Notes: a model not told the origin generated them from the letters alone. A stretch of 64,000 nt of DNA from Allokutzneria sp. NRRL B-24872 (GCF_002155965.1 NZ_MUMH01000043.1:1-64000), one strand, 5' to 3'; counted from the first letter of the stretch, positions 21,474 to 30,899 are shown. Translations and numbers: made by a program.

Positions 21474-21500
21474 TACGGAACCGTAACCTACGCAAGCGTA
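21474..21500. promoter_or_regulatory. Two tandem palindromic operators in the desaturase promoter
   Basis: TACGGAACCGTA (21474-21485) and TACGCAAGCGTA (21489-21500) are both 5-bp inverted repeats with AA spacers, 15 bases centre to centre. A further TACGG half-site lies at 21468. They sit 43-70 bases upstream of the desaturase start. Such spacing fits two dimers of a TetR repressor. Confidence 0.7.
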
Positions 21501-21635
21501 AGTAGAGCGTGAGCACCCGTCACCCCCCGAGTGACAACTCACGGCGTGTCGCATCAAATCGGGCGTGTCGGGCACCGAGGGCGAAGATTTCACGACCACA
21601 CCGGCGACACGCGCGCGATCGCGCATGATCGGCGC

Positions 21636-22856
21636 ATGACGACTTCACCCGTCGCCGAGGCCCCGGTGGCGCGGCCGAGGGCGCGGCGCTCATCACCACG
21701 CCGCCGCGTGACCATCTTCGTGCTGGTCACGGCGCTGCTGGTGGGGCTGGCGACGGTGGGTGGCTCGTACTACTACTCCTCGGTGCTGCTCGTCCCGAAC
21801 CACTCGGAGCCCCGGTACTACGACGAGGTCTTCGCGGTGCACGACAGGGGCGGCGTGAGGAGCGTCACCCTGGCCGAGAACGAGGGCACCCTCCGCCCCG
21901 GCGTCTGGGACCTCCGGTGGTCGACCGAGCTCTCCGGCTCCGCGCAGATCGGCGAGATCCTCGGCCGTTCGGCCGGACGGGTGGAACGGCGCCTGCTGAG
22001 CGGGGCTTCTCCGCCGATCGGCGCGCGCGTGCGGGTGAACACCGACGTCTGGGGCGCCGGCAACCCGCGAACGGCCTTCGGGCTCGACTTCAGCGAGGTG
22101 ATGGTGCCGACGGAGCTCGGCCCGGCCAAGGCCTGGTACGTCGGCCCGCCCGCCGGGATCGAGCCGGACACCTGGGTGATCGGGGTGCACGGGCACAACG
22201 CCAGCTACACCGAGACGCTGCGGATGATCGGCCCGGTGCACCGGGCGGGCATGGCCTCGCTGTCGGTCAGCTACCGCAACGACAGGGACGCCCCGGGCTC
22301 GGCGGACGGCCTGCACCACCTTGGCGAGTCCGAGTGGCGGGACGTGGAGTCCGCGATGCGGATGGCGCTGGGCAACGGGGCCAAGCGGTTCGTGCTCTAC
22401 GGCTACTCGATGGGCGGCGCGGTGGTCGGCCAGCTGCTCGCGCGCTCGGCGCTGGCCTCGCGGGTGGCCGCGGTCGTGCTGGACTCGCCGGTGGTGAGCT
22501 GGAGCAAGACCCTCGTCTTCCAGGCCGAGCAGCGCGGCCTGCCGACCTTCCTGGTCCCGGTCGCCAAGGCCATCAGCTCCTGGCGGGCCGGGGTGGACTT
22601 CGACCGCTTCGACCTGGCCGACCGGCCGCCGACGGTGAAGCCGGAGACCTTGCTGCTGCACGGCGACGCCGATCAGACGGTCCCGGTGAGCGCCGCGCGG
22701 GAGCTGGCGTGGGCGGCGGGGCGGCTGAACTGGCCGCTGCGCTACACCGAGGTGCCGGGGGCCGGGCACGTCGCGCTCTGGAACCACGACCGGGCGAGCT
22801 ACGAGCGGACGGTGACGGACTTCATTACCAACTCGGTGGCGGCCGCGGGGCGCTGA
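21636..22856 (+). CDS. Membrane-anchored alpha/beta hydrolase
   Basis: A 406-residue protein. The start is ATG 21636. A short basic tail (RPRARRSSPRRR) precedes one hydrophobic helix (about 28-49), so the enzyme domain probably faces outward. The catalytic fold shows VIGVHGHNAS near the oxyanion hole, the nucleophile elbow GYSMGG, Asp in LLLHGDADQTVP and His in GAGHVALW. It resembles the large family of uncharacterised actinobacterial serine hydrolases. The substrate is unknown. It is transcribed divergently from the desaturase gene. Confidence 0.82.
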   Translation: MTTSPVAEAPVARPRARRSSPRRRVTIFVLVTALLVGLATVGGSYYYSSVLLVPNHSEPRYYDEVFAVHDRGGVRSVTLAENEGTLRPGVWDLRWSTELSGSAQIGEILGRSAGRVERRLLSGASPPIGARVRVNTDVWGAGNPRTAFGLDFSEVMVPTELGPAKAWYVGPPAGIEPDTWVIGVHGHNASYTETLRMIGPVHRAGMASLSVSYRNDRDAPGSADGLHHLGESEWRDVESAMRMALGNGAKRFVLYGYSMGGAVVGQLLARSALASRVAAVVLDSPVVSWSKTLVFQAEQRGLPTFLVPVAKAISSWRAGVDFDRFDLADRPPTVKPETLLLHGDADQTVPVSAARELAWAAGRLNWPLRYTEVPGAGHVALWNHDRASYERTVTDFITNSVAAAGR

Positions 22857-22972
22857 CCGGGGAAAAGCTGTCGGAAAACAGCCAGAAGTGTGGCCTGCCT
22901 GCCACGAACGGCGCGCGCATGCCACCATGTCGTTGCGTGCGGTAGCGATACCGTGCGCGATGTCGCCCACTA

Positions 22973-23043
22973 TCCGCCGTGGTGTAACGGCAGCACCTCA
23001 GATTTTGGTTCTGATGGTTCAGGTTCGAATCCTGGCGGCGGAG
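22973..23043 (+). tRNA. tRNA-Gln (UUG anticodon)
   Basis: The acceptor arms TCCGCCG and CGGCGGA pair over 7 bp, with discriminator G at 23043. The anticodon stem TCAGA/TCTGA holds the 7-base loop TTTTGGT, which gives anticodon UUG. The T arm GGTTCGAATCC is canonical. CCA is not encoded. Confidence 0.96.
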
Positions 23044-23133
23044 CGGACGGGCCCACCCGGTGTACCCGGCACCGGAGCGGAGCGCCCGGCACGGTGCCCA
23101 CGACCACGTCGTGGCTGTTCACAAGGGGGGTGA

Positions 23134-25098
23134 ATGCACCTGCAGCAGGAGACCGGCATCGACGGTCCCGCGTACAGCCCGGAGGAGTCCCGGACGGGGC
23201 GCCGGCGGCTGGAGCACCTTCCCCCGGAGCAGACCGATCTGGAGCTGTCCGCCCCGGACCTCCCGATCCTCCCCATCAGCGCGGTGCCCGAGCCCGGAAC
23301 CCCGGACGCCTCCGAACTCGTGGAGAGCCCGGCTGCCGCCGCGGTGTCCGTGAGCGCCCCCGTGGAACCACCAGAACAACCGGAAATCCAGCCGGAACGC
23401 CAGGACGCACGTCCGCCCGCACTCGCCGAGGTCTCGGACGCGTGGCTGGTCGGCCGCGCCCGCGAACTGACCGCGACCGCGCAGTCCAGCGACCTGGAAG
23501 CCCAGCTGTCCATGGCCCGCGAGGCCGACGACCTGCTGACCGAGGCGCAGCGGCGCGGCGAGCCGAGGATGGTCGCTCAGATCCTGCGCGCCTCGGTGAT
23601 CGTCCGCCTGGTCACGCCGGGGCTCGGCGAGCTGACCGATCCACTGCTGGAGGAACTGCTCAGCCACACCGGCAGGCACGGCCTGATCGTGTTGCAGGCC
23701 GACGCGCACGCGCTGGCCGGGCGCCGCGCGCTGATGTCCGGCTACGAGGACACCGCGCTCTCCGAGGTCGCCGCCGCGCTGGTGATGCTGGAGGGCGACC
23801 CGGTCCCCGACGTGCTCTTCGGCGGGCGCACCTGGGCCAGGCTGCTGGCCGCGGCGTGGGTCGACATCGGCCTGGTGCTCACCCAGCTCGGCGTCTACGA
23901 GCTCGCCGACGAGGTACTGGCCAGGGCGAACCTGTGCGTCCGGGAGAACGGCGGACCGCACGAGATCGCCGTGCACATGATCAACCGCGTGCGGCTGCTG
24001 CTCGGCTGGGGCCTGCGGCTGGAGCGGGTCGGCAAGGGCGAGGAAGCCGTCGACCGCTTCGCCACCGCTTCCGCGCTGGCCGTTTCCGTCGAGGGCCCCT
24101 GGCGGGAGTCGCTGTTCCCCAGGCGCAGCGACCGCCCGGCCGCCGTGCAGGTGCCGATGCTGGGCGCCGCGCACGCGCTGGCCCGCCCCAGCACCGAGCA
24201 CATCGAGCGGCTGGAGGAGCTGCTCACCCTCTCGATGTACCCGAGGGAGCAGATCGTCACCGCCATCGCGCTCTCCCGCTGCCTCGAACTGGCGGGCCGC
24301 GACGAGCAGGCGCAGCGCGTCCTCGGCGACACCCGCGTGCAGCTGGCGCGCGACACCAGCGAGCCGACCCTGATGCTGTGCCTGGTCCGCGAGTACGCGC
24401 GGCTGTGCGGGCCGGACGGTGGCAGGGAGACGAGCAACGCGCTTGAGGCGTACGCGACCGCGCTGGAGCACGAGCTGTGGACGCTGCGCGAGGCCCGTGT
24501 GGCCACGCTGCTGACCAGGCTGGAGCACGAGCGGCTGAGCCGCGAGCACGGCGCGATCGCGCAGCAGGCGTTGCAGGACCCGCTGACCGGTCTGCCCAAC
24601 CGGCGCGCGTTGGACGAGCGGATGGACACGCTGGTCGCGACCCCGTCGGCCTACCCGCTGTCGGTGGCGCTGGTGGACCTGGACGGCTTCAAGAGCGTCA
24701 ACGACCGGTGCTCGCACGCCGAGGGCGACGACGTGCTGCGGGTGATCGCGAGCACGCTGCGCGACGCGCTGCGCGGGGACGACCTGGTCGGCCGCTACGG
24801 CGGGGACGAGTTCGTGGTGCTGCTGCCCGGCGCTCCGCTCGGGGCGGCTGAGGCGGCGCTGTCCAGGGCGGTGGAGGCGGTCTCGCGGCTGCCGGTGGAC
24901 TTCTCCCGCGGGGTGACGCTGTCGATCGGCGTGGTCTCCGTGCGGCCGGCCGAAACGCCCGGCCAGGCGCTGGCCCGCGCGGACGCCGCGATGTACCAGG
25001 CCAAGCGCCAGGGCGGCTGCCGGGTCGCGGTGAGCGGGGCCGACACCGCCGACGATCTGCCGCACTCCTCCAGCTGGGTGCCGCCGCCCTGCCCGTGA
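23134..25098 (+). CDS. GGDEF-domain diguanylate cyclase, first of a tandem pair
   Basis: A 654-residue protein that should make cyclic di-GMP from two GTP. The C-terminal GGDEF domain begins at QDPLTGLPNRR; the intact active site GGDEF is at 556-560, and the inhibitory I-site RxxD (RGDD) starts at 547. The first 115 residues are Pro/Glu-rich and look disordered. Residues about 115-480 are all-helical with TPR-like Ala/Leu repeats. There is no membrane segment or signal peptide, so it should be cytosolic, with sensing by the helical region. The start is ATG 23134 after AAGGGGGGTGA. It is paralogous to the next gene. Confidence 0.88.
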   Translation: MHLQQETGIDGPAYSPEESRTGRRRLEHLPPEQTDLELSAPDLPILPISAVPEPGTPDASELVESPAAAAVSVSAPVEPPEQPEIQPERQDARPPALAEVSDAWLVGRARELTATAQSSDLEAQLSMAREADDLLTEAQRRGEPRMVAQILRASVIVRLVTPGLGELTDPLLEELLSHTGRHGLIVLQADAHALAGRRALMSGYEDTALSEVAAALVMLEGDPVPDVLFGGRTWARLLAAAWVDIGLVLTQLGVYELADEVLARANLCVRENGGPHEIAVHMINRVRLLLGWGLRLERVGKGEEAVDRFATASALAVSVEGPWRESLFPRRSDRPAAVQVPMLGAAHALARPSTEHIERLEELLTLSMYPREQIVTAIALSRCLELAGRDEQAQRVLGDTRVQLARDTSEPTLMLCLVREYARLCGPDGGRETSNALEAYATALEHELWTLREARVATLLTRLEHERLSREHGAIAQQALQDPLTGLPNRRALDERMDTLVATPSAYPLSVALVDLDGFKSVNDRCSHAEGDDVLRVIASTLRDALRGDDLVGRYGGDEFVVLLPGAPLGAAEAALSRAVEAVSRLPVDFSRGVTLSIGVVSVRPAETPGQALARADAAMYQAKRQGGCRVAVSGADTADDLPHSSSWVPPPCP

Positions 25099-25235
25099 CC
25101 CCGATCTGGGCGAACACCGGAATCGGACCCACAGGATTTTCACTTTCCTGATGCGGTTGTGGTCCTGGCCACAGCGCTCGTCCTAGAGTGCGGTGGTCCG
25201 ATCGGAGCAGAAGATCACGCGAGGGGGTGCCGCCG

Positions 25236-26876
25236 ATGCCCCGCGACCACGGGACCGACAGCGCCTCCGAGGACTTCCCGAGCGGCGAACGGCTGAACGA
25301 GCGCGGGAACGTGCTGCTGGCCCGCGCGCAGAGCGTGCCGCTGCCGGAGCGCTGGGCGATCCTCGCCGAGGTCGACGAGCTGCTGGCCCAGGCGCGGCAG
25401 GTCGCCTCCAGCGAGGTGCTCGCCGCGACGCTGCGCAGGGCACTGCTCCTGCGGCTGCTGACCAACCCCGAGGACGAGGCCGTCGAGCCGCTGCTGGACG
25501 AGCTGGACGCGACCGCGCGCGCCCACGACCTGCCGCTCTACGAGATCCACCACCACGCGCTGCGCGGGCGGGTCGCGAACCGGCGGGCGCGGCAGAGCGA
25601 CGCCCTGGTGGCCGCGGCGCGCGGGCTCGCGGTCATGGCCGAGCCGCTTGATCCGCCGGAGGGAACTCCGCCCGCGGTGTGGGGCAAGAAGGTCGCGTGC
25701 GCGCTGCTGACGCTGAGCAGCGCGTTGTCCGGACTCGGCACCTACGAGCTGGCCGAGGAGACCTTGGACCTCGCGGAGCGGCACATCGCGCCCGAGGACG
25801 TCCACCAGCGCACGGTGCTCACGATCAACCGGCTGTGCCTGACGCTGGACTGGGGTCTGCGGCTGGAGCGCGCGGGCTTCACCGAGCAGAGCACGGAGCG
25901 CTTCGCCGCCGCGGAACGGCTCGCCCGCACGGCCGAGGAGCTGTGGAGCGGCTCGATGTTCGCCGAGGACGCCACGGGCAAGGCCGCAGACGAGGTGGTG
26001 TCCATCGCGGTGGCGCTCGCGCTGGCCGAACCGGACATCTCGCACGTCGACCGGCTGCTGCGGCTGCGCGAGAGCTCGCGCGAGCCCGGCAAGCTGATCC
26101 ACCTGACGGTCGCGCTGGCCCGCTGCCTCGACGACACCGCGACCGGGATCGCGATGATCTCCGACCTGGAGCGCGAGCTGGCGGGCAGCACCGAGGTGCG
26201 GCTGCTCCGGCTGACGCTGAGCTGGGAGCACGCGCGGCTGTTCGCGCTCCAGGAGGGCATCGACCCCGTCGACCACCCGTCCTACCTGCACGTGAGCGCG
26301 ATGGAGGAATACCTCTGGGGCGCGCGGCAGGCGTTGATCGGCACCATCAGGGCGCGGGTGGAGCACGAACGGCTCGCGCGGGTGCACGGGGCCGTGACCA
26401 GGCAGGCGTTGCAGGACCCGCTGACCGGGCTGGCCAACCGCAGGGGGCTCGCCGAGCGGCTGTGCGCGGCCGCGTTGGCGCCCGGTGGGCCCGCGGTGAT
26501 GGTGGCCGTGCTCGACCTCGACGGCTTCAAGGAGGTCAACGACCGGCTCAGCCACATGGTCGGCGACACGGTGCTGCGCGCGGTCGCGGACACGCTGCGC
26601 GGCGCGGTGCGGGCGGACGACCTGGTGGCGCGCTACGGCGGGGACGAGTTCGTGGTGGTGCTGCCGGGCAAGAGCACGGAGCAGGCGCGGTCGGCCCTGG
26701 TGCGGGCCGTGCGGGCGGTCGAGGGGCTGCCCGCGCCGGTCGGGCACGGGGTCACGCTGTCGGCCGGGCTGACCCGGCTGCGCACCGGCGAAGCCGCCGA
26801 GGAAGCCCTCCGCCGGGCCGACGCGACGATGTACGTGGCGAAACACCAGGGTGGCAACCGGGTGGCGGTCGGCTGA
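25236..26876 (+). CDS. GGDEF-domain diguanylate cyclase, second of a tandem pair
   Basis: A 546-residue protein. The intact GGDEF is at 468-472 and the I-site RADD starts at 459, so the enzyme should be active and product-inhibited. The helical N-terminal part shares features with the preceding gene (for example WGLRLER in both) but lacks its Pro-rich tail. The start is ATG 25236, because GAGGGGG lies 8 bases upstream; an earlier in-frame GTG at 25227 sits too close to it. A separate 137-bp intergenic region suggests its own promoter. No membrane segments are visible. Confidence 0.88.
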   Translation: MPRDHGTDSASEDFPSGERLNERGNVLLARAQSVPLPERWAILAEVDELLAQARQVASSEVLAATLRRALLLRLLTNPEDEAVEPLLDELDATARAHDLPLYEIHHHALRGRVANRRARQSDALVAAARGLAVMAEPLDPPEGTPPAVWGKKVACALLTLSSALSGLGTYELAEETLDLAERHIAPEDVHQRTVLTINRLCLTLDWGLRLERAGFTEQSTERFAAAERLARTAEELWSGSMFAEDATGKAADEVVSIAVALALAEPDISHVDRLLRLRESSREPGKLIHLTVALARCLDDTATGIAMISDLERELAGSTEVRLLRLTLSWEHARLFALQEGIDPVDHPSYLHVSAMEEYLWGARQALIGTIRARVEHERLARVHGAVTRQALQDPLTGLANRRGLAERLCAAALAPGGPAVMVAVLDLDGFKEVNDRLSHMVGDTVLRAVADTLRGAVRADDLVARYGGDEFVVVLPGKSTEQARSALVRAVRAVEGLPAPVGHGVTLSAGLTRLRTGEAAEEALRRADATMYVAKHQGGNRVAVG

Positions 26877-26878
26877 CG

Positions 26879-26951
26879 ACGCGGGGCGGGGCCCGGTCGC
26901 GGCACCCGTAGGATCGCCGGGCCGGGGTCACCGGTTGGTGCGGCCCCGCGT
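26879..26951 (+). terminator. Long hairpin between the diguanylate cyclase gene and glmU
   Basis: ACGCGGGGC at the left pairs with GCCCCGCGT at the right, and an inner GGCCCGG/CCGGGCC stem lies within. It starts just after the upstream stop codon. The long loop makes its efficiency uncertain. Confidence 0.4.
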
Positions 26952-26983
26952 GTCTGCTGCGAAACGACCCAAGGAGAGCTCTG

Positions 26984-28507
26984 ATGCCACAGGGCGCACC
27001 CGCCCCAGGCTCCTCCAGCGTCCCCACCACCCCAGGACCGGTCAACGCGATCGTCCTCGCCGCCGGCGAGGGCACCAGAATGCGCTCGGCCACCCCGAAG
27101 GTGCTGCACCCGCTGGCCGGACGGCCGCTGATCGACCACGCGGTCCGGGCCGCCGCCGGACTGGACCCCGCGCACCTCGTCGTGGTCGTCGGCCACGGCA
27201 GGCAGGCGGTCGGCGAACGGCTGGAGAGCACCGGGCACCAGCTCGACCGCAAGATCGTCACCGCCGTGCAGGAGGCGCAGAACGGCACCGGCCACGCGGT
27301 CGGCTGCGCGCTCGCCGCCCTGCCCGCCGGCGCCGACGGCACCGTCGTGGTGACCTACGGCGACGTGCCGCTGCTCACCACCGAGACCCTGGAGGGGCTG
27401 CTCACCGAGCACCGTGACCAGGGCAACGCCGTGACTGTTCTCACCGCCGTGGTGCCCGATCCGTCCGGTTACGGCCGCGTGGTCAGGGACCCCGACGGCG
27501 GTGTGCTCGCCATCGTCGAGCAGAAGGACGCCACCGAGGAGCAGCGCGCGATCCAGGAGATCAACTCCGGGGTCTACGCCTTCGACGCGGCGGTGCTGCG
27601 CGACGGGCTCGGCCGCATCTCCAGCGCCAACGCGCAGGGCGAGCTGTACCTGACCGACGTGCTCGGCATCGCCAGGGGCGACGGCCGCCGGGTCGGCGCG
27701 CTGGTGTGCGAGGACGTCTGGCAGGTGGAGGGCGTCAACGACCGCGTGCAGCTGGCCGCGCTCGGCGCCGAGCTGAACCGGCGGCTGGTCACCGGCTGGA
27801 TGCGCGAGGGCGTCACGGTCGTCGACCCGGCGTCGGTCTGGCTGGACGCCGACGTGGTCCTCGCCCGCGACGTCGTGCTCGAACCGGGCGTGCAGCTCAA
27901 GGCCGCGACGCAGGTCGGCGAGGGTGCGGTGGTCGGACCGGACACCACGCTCAGCGGCTGCTCGATCGGCGCGGGCGCCTCCGTCGTGCGCACCCACGGC
28001 ACTGACGCGGAGATCGGCGCGGGCGCTTCGGTCGGCCCGTTCGCCTACCTCCGCCCCGGCACGAAGCTCGGCGTGAAGGGCAAGATCGGCACCTTCGTCG
28101 AGACCAAGAACGCCACGATCGGCGAGGGCTCCAAGGTCCCGCACCTGACCTACGTCGGGGACGCCACGATCGGCGACTTCAGCAACATCGGCGCGGCCAC
28201 CGTCTTCGTCAACTACGACGGCGTGACCAAGAGCCGCACCACCATCGGCTCGCACGCCCGCACGGGCGCGGACAACATGTTCGTCGCTCCGGTCAACGTG
28301 GGCGACGGGGCCTACACCGCGGCCGGCTCGGTGATCATCACCGACGTGCCGCCGGGCGCGATGGGGGTGGCCCGCGCGAAGCAGCGCAACGTTGAGGGAT
28401 GGGTCACACGCAAGCGCTCCGGCACGCCTGCCGCGGACGCCGCGGCGCGAGCACTCGCGGCGAACAGCGATGATGTGGCCGGCAACGACGCGGAGGACGG
28501 GAAGTGA
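26984..28507 (+). CDS. glmU: Bifunctional UDP-GlcNAc pyrophosphorylase / glucosamine-1-phosphate acetyltransferase GlmU
   Basis: A 507-residue cytoplasmic enzyme for the last two steps of UDP-GlcNAc synthesis, feeding peptidoglycan. The N-terminal uridylyltransferase has VLAAGEGTRMRS; the C-terminal half is a left-handed beta-helix of hexapeptide repeats, with the acetyltransferase segment KNATIGEGSKVPHLTYVGDA (19-20 residues). A Ser/Ala-rich tail of about 35 residues follows. The start is ATG 26984 with AAGGAGAG upstream. The stop overlaps the prs start (GTGA). Confidence 0.97.
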   Translation: MPQGAPAPGSSSVPTTPGPVNAIVLAAGEGTRMRSATPKVLHPLAGRPLIDHAVRAAAGLDPAHLVVVVGHGRQAVGERLESTGHQLDRKIVTAVQEAQNGTGHAVGCALAALPAGADGTVVVTYGDVPLLTTETLEGLLTEHRDQGNAVTVLTAVVPDPSGYGRVVRDPDGGVLAIVEQKDATEEQRAIQEINSGVYAFDAAVLRDGLGRISSANAQGELYLTDVLGIARGDGRRVGALVCEDVWQVEGVNDRVQLAALGAELNRRLVTGWMREGVTVVDPASVWLDADVVLARDVVLEPGVQLKAATQVGEGAVVGPDTTLSGCSIGAGASVVRTHGTDAEIGAGASVGPFAYLRPGTKLGVKGKIGTFVETKNATIGEGSKVPHLTYVGDATIGDFSNIGAATVFVNYDGVTKSRTTIGSHARTGADNMFVAPVNVGDGAYTAAGSVIITDVPPGAMGVARAKQRNVEGWVTRKRSGTPAADAAARALAANSDDVAGNDAEDGK

Positions 28508-29505
28508 ACGACATGACCGTGAGCGCGAGCGCGATGTCGGCGACACCGAAGAAGAGCCTGATGCTCTTCGCCGGGCGCAGCCATCCGGAGCTGGCCGAGG
28601 AGGTCTCCAAGCACCTGGACGTGCCGATCACGCCCCAGTCGGCCTACGACTTCGCCAACGGCGAGATCTTCGTCCGCTTCGAGGAGTCGGTGCGCGGGTG
28701 TGACGCCTTCGTCATGCAGAGCCACGCCGCTCCCATCAACCAGTGGGTGATGGAGCAGCTGATCATGGTGGACGCGCTCAAGCGCGCCAGCGCCAAGCGG
28801 ATCACCGTGATCATGCCGTTCTACCCCTACGCGCGGCAGGACAAGAAGCACCGCGGCCGCGAGCCGATCTCGGCCCGGCTGATCGCCGACCTGTTCAAGA
28901 CCGCGGGCGCCGACCGGATCATGACCGTGGACCTGCACACCGCGCAGATCTCCGGTTTCTTCGACGGCCCCGTCGACCACCTGCTGGCGATGTCGCTGCT
29001 CGCCAACCACGTGCGGAGCAAGTACAGCGACGCCAAGATGACCGTCGTCTCCCCCGACGCCGGTCGCACCAAGCTGGCGGAGAAGTGGGCCAACACCCTC
29101 GGCGGCTGCCCGATCGCCTTCATCCACAAGACCCGCGACCCGCTCAAGCCCAACGAGGTGGTGGCCAACCGCGTCGTCGGTGAGGTCAAGGGCCGCACCT
29201 GCGTGGTCATCGACGACATGGTCGACACCGGCGGCACCATCGCCAAGGCGGTGGAGCAGCTGCTGGACGAGGGCGCGGCGGACGTGATCATCGCGGCCAC
29301 CCACGGCGTGCTCTCCGGCCCGGCCACCGACCGCCTCGCCAACTGCGGGGCCAAGGAGGTCATCTTCACCAACACGCTGCCGATCCCGGACGAGCGCCGC
29401 TTCCCGCGGATGACGGTGCTCTCGATCGCGCCGCTGCTGGCCAAGGCGATCCACCAGGTCTTCGACGACGGTTCGGTGACCAGCCTGTTCGACGGCGAGG
29501 CCTGA
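28504..29505 (+). CDS. prs: Ribose-phosphate pyrophosphokinase
   Basis: A 333-residue enzyme making PRPP from ribose 5-phosphate and ATP, for purine, pyrimidine, His and Trp synthesis. The family motif VVIDDMVDTGGTIAKA binds PRPP, and the flexible-loop region PYARQDKKHRGREPIS is present. The start GTG 28504 overlaps the glmU stop and has GGAGG 8 bases upstream; in-frame ATGs at 28513 and 28534 are possible alternatives. The glmU-prs order is standard in actinobacteria. Confidence 0.96.
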   Translation: MNDMTVSASAMSATPKKSLMLFAGRSHPELAEEVSKHLDVPITPQSAYDFANGEIFVRFEESVRGCDAFVMQSHAAPINQWVMEQLIMVDALKRASAKRITVIMPFYPYARQDKKHRGREPISARLIADLFKTAGADRIMTVDLHTAQISGFFDGPVDHLLAMSLLANHVRSKYSDAKMTVVSPDAGRTKLAEKWANTLGGCPIAFIHKTRDPLKPNEVVANRVVGEVKGRTCVVIDDMVDTGGTIAKAVEQLLDEGAADVIIAATHGVLSGPATDRLANCGAKEVIFTNTLPIPDERRFPRMTVLSIAPLLAKAIHQVFDDGSVTSLFDGEA

Positions 29506-29527
29506 GTTCGGGCCGTGCCGAAGCGTC

Positions 29528-29568
29528 GGTGCGGGGGTGGCCCGGTGTCCGTAGGGTGCCCCCGCACC
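29528..29568 (+). terminator. Terminator after prs
   Basis: GGTGCGGGGG pairs with CCCCCGCACC over 10 bp around a 21-base loop. It starts 22 bases after the prs stop codon. Confidence 0.65.
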
Positions 29569-29594
29569 AGCTCAGGCAACGCTTACGGAGAAAC

Positions 29595-29915
29595 ATGATC
29601 GTCTGGACCGGCTGGGGAATCCTGGCCCTTCTCATCGCGGCGCTCGGCGGGGGCGGCGGCAGCGGCGTCGGTGTCGCGCTCGGCGGCCCCAGCGACGCGC
29701 CCAACCTCGGCACGGTGATCGGCCTGGCGCTGGCCGCCGTGGCCATCTGGTTCGTCGGGGAGCGGCTGAACCGGCCGGTCCAGGGCTTCGACCAGAACAC
29801 CGGCCAGCCGGTGCTCCACCGCAACCGGCACCGCCTCTTCTGGGTGCCGATGCAGTACTTCGGCCCGATCCTGGGCCTGACCGCGCTCGGCCTCGGCGTC
29901 GGTCTGCTGTTCTGA
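29595..29915 (+). CDS. Small membrane protein of unknown function
   Basis: A 106-residue protein. Three hydrophobic segments are visible (about 5-28, 39-54 and 88-106), separated by Gly-rich and polar loops; the middle loop has RNRHRLFWVPMQYFGPI. The start is ATG 29595, preceded by ACGGAG. It lies between two terminators and so is probably a single transcript. The high-GC3 pattern supports a real gene. No family is recognised with confidence. Confidence 0.75.
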   Translation: MIVWTGWGILALLIAALGGGGGSGVGVALGGPSDAPNLGTVIGLALAAVAIWFVGERLNRPVQGFDQNTGQPVLHRNRHRLFWVPMQYFGPILGLTALGLGVGLLF

Positions 29916-29925
29916 ACCGCGCTCC

Positions 29926-29959
29926 CGAAGGGCCCCGTCGATCCCGGCGGGGCCCTTCG
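29926..29959 (+). terminator. Terminator after the small membrane protein gene
   Basis: CGAAGGGCCCCG pairs perfectly with CGGGGCCCTTCG, followed by a short T-containing tract (CTTTCG). It begins 10 bases after the stop codon. Confidence 0.85.
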
Positions 29960-30186
29960 CTTTCGGCCCGCCCAGTTGGGGGATTGCGCGAAACGGCCCC
30001 CGGTTAGGCCCTGCGAGAACCACGGCCTACACTTGCCGGGTTGTCTCGGCGAGGTCGGGTCGTCGCACCCGGCGTGATCGACGCGGCGGCTCATCGGCCG
30101 CGCGCATTCACACGTTTCCGCGCCGCCCGCCGCCGCAGACCGCCAGCTACGAAGTTGATCACTCGACGTCGCAAGGGAGCACCACC

Positions 30187-30804
30187 GTGTCCGAGGTCCG
30201 TCTGGCAGCCGAGCCGCGCACCGAGTTCGGCAAGGGTGCCGCTCGCCGCACCCGCCGCGCAGGCAAGATCCCCGCCGTCCTCTACGGCCACGGCTCCGAC
30301 CCCAAGCACGTGGCCCTGCCCGCGCTGGAGTTCGCCCGTGTGATGCGCCAGCACGGCACCAACACCGTGCTGTCCCTGGAGGTGGGCTCGGACACCGAGC
30401 TCGCGCTCACCAAGACCGTTGTCACGCACCCGCTGCGCAACTACATCGAGCACGTCGACCTGCTGCTGGTCAAGCGCGGTGAGAAGGTCACCGTCGACGT
30501 GACCGTCGCCGTCACCGGCACCGCCGCCTCGGGCACCCTGATCACCCAGGAGGCCACCGAGATCCAGGTCGAGGCCGACGCGCTGAACATCCCCGACGGC
30601 TTCGAGGTCTCGGTCGAGGGCGCCGCCGCCGGCACCCAGATCCTGGCCGGCCAGGTCGAGCTGCCCGCGAACGTCACCCTGGTGACCGACCCGGAGGCGC
30701 TGCTCGTGCACGTCCTCGCGGCCCCGAGCGCCGCCCAGATGGAGGCCGCTGTCGACGCCGAGGGCGCCGGTGTGGTCGAGGACGCTCCGGAGACCGAGAG
30801 CTGA
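30187..30804 (+). CDS. rplY: 50S ribosomal protein L25 (general stress protein Ctc type)
   Basis: A 205-residue protein of the long L25/TL5/Ctc form that binds 5S rRNA. The N-terminal L25 domain (RTEFGKGAARRTRRAGKIPA) is followed by the TL5 C-terminal beta domain. The acidic tail (VEDAPETES) is usual in actinobacteria. The start is GTG 30187, with GGGAG upstream. The order prs, rplY, pth is the standard actinobacterial arrangement. A TACACT -10-like sequence lies near 30029. Confidence 0.95.
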   Translation: MSEVRLAAEPRTEFGKGAARRTRRAGKIPAVLYGHGSDPKHVALPALEFARVMRQHGTNTVLSLEVGSDTELALTKTVVTHPLRNYIEHVDLLLVKRGEKVTVDVTVAVTGTAASGTLITQEATEIQVEADALNIPDGFEVSVEGAAAGTQILAGQVELPANVTLVTDPEALLVHVLAAPSAAQMEAAVDAEGAGVVEDAPETES

Positions 30805-30838
30805 TCACGCCCACGACGTCGGGCACACAGCACTGCTG

Positions 30839-30870
30839 ACGGCGCGCCGCCCGCGAGGGTGGCGCGCCGT
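30839..30870 (+). terminator. Terminator after rplY
   Basis: ACGGCGCGCC pairs perfectly with GGCGCGCCGT around a 12-base loop, followed by TTCGCTTTCG. Confidence 0.85.
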
Positions 30871-30899
30871 TTCGCTTTCGTTCAGGGAAGTTGGGAGTC

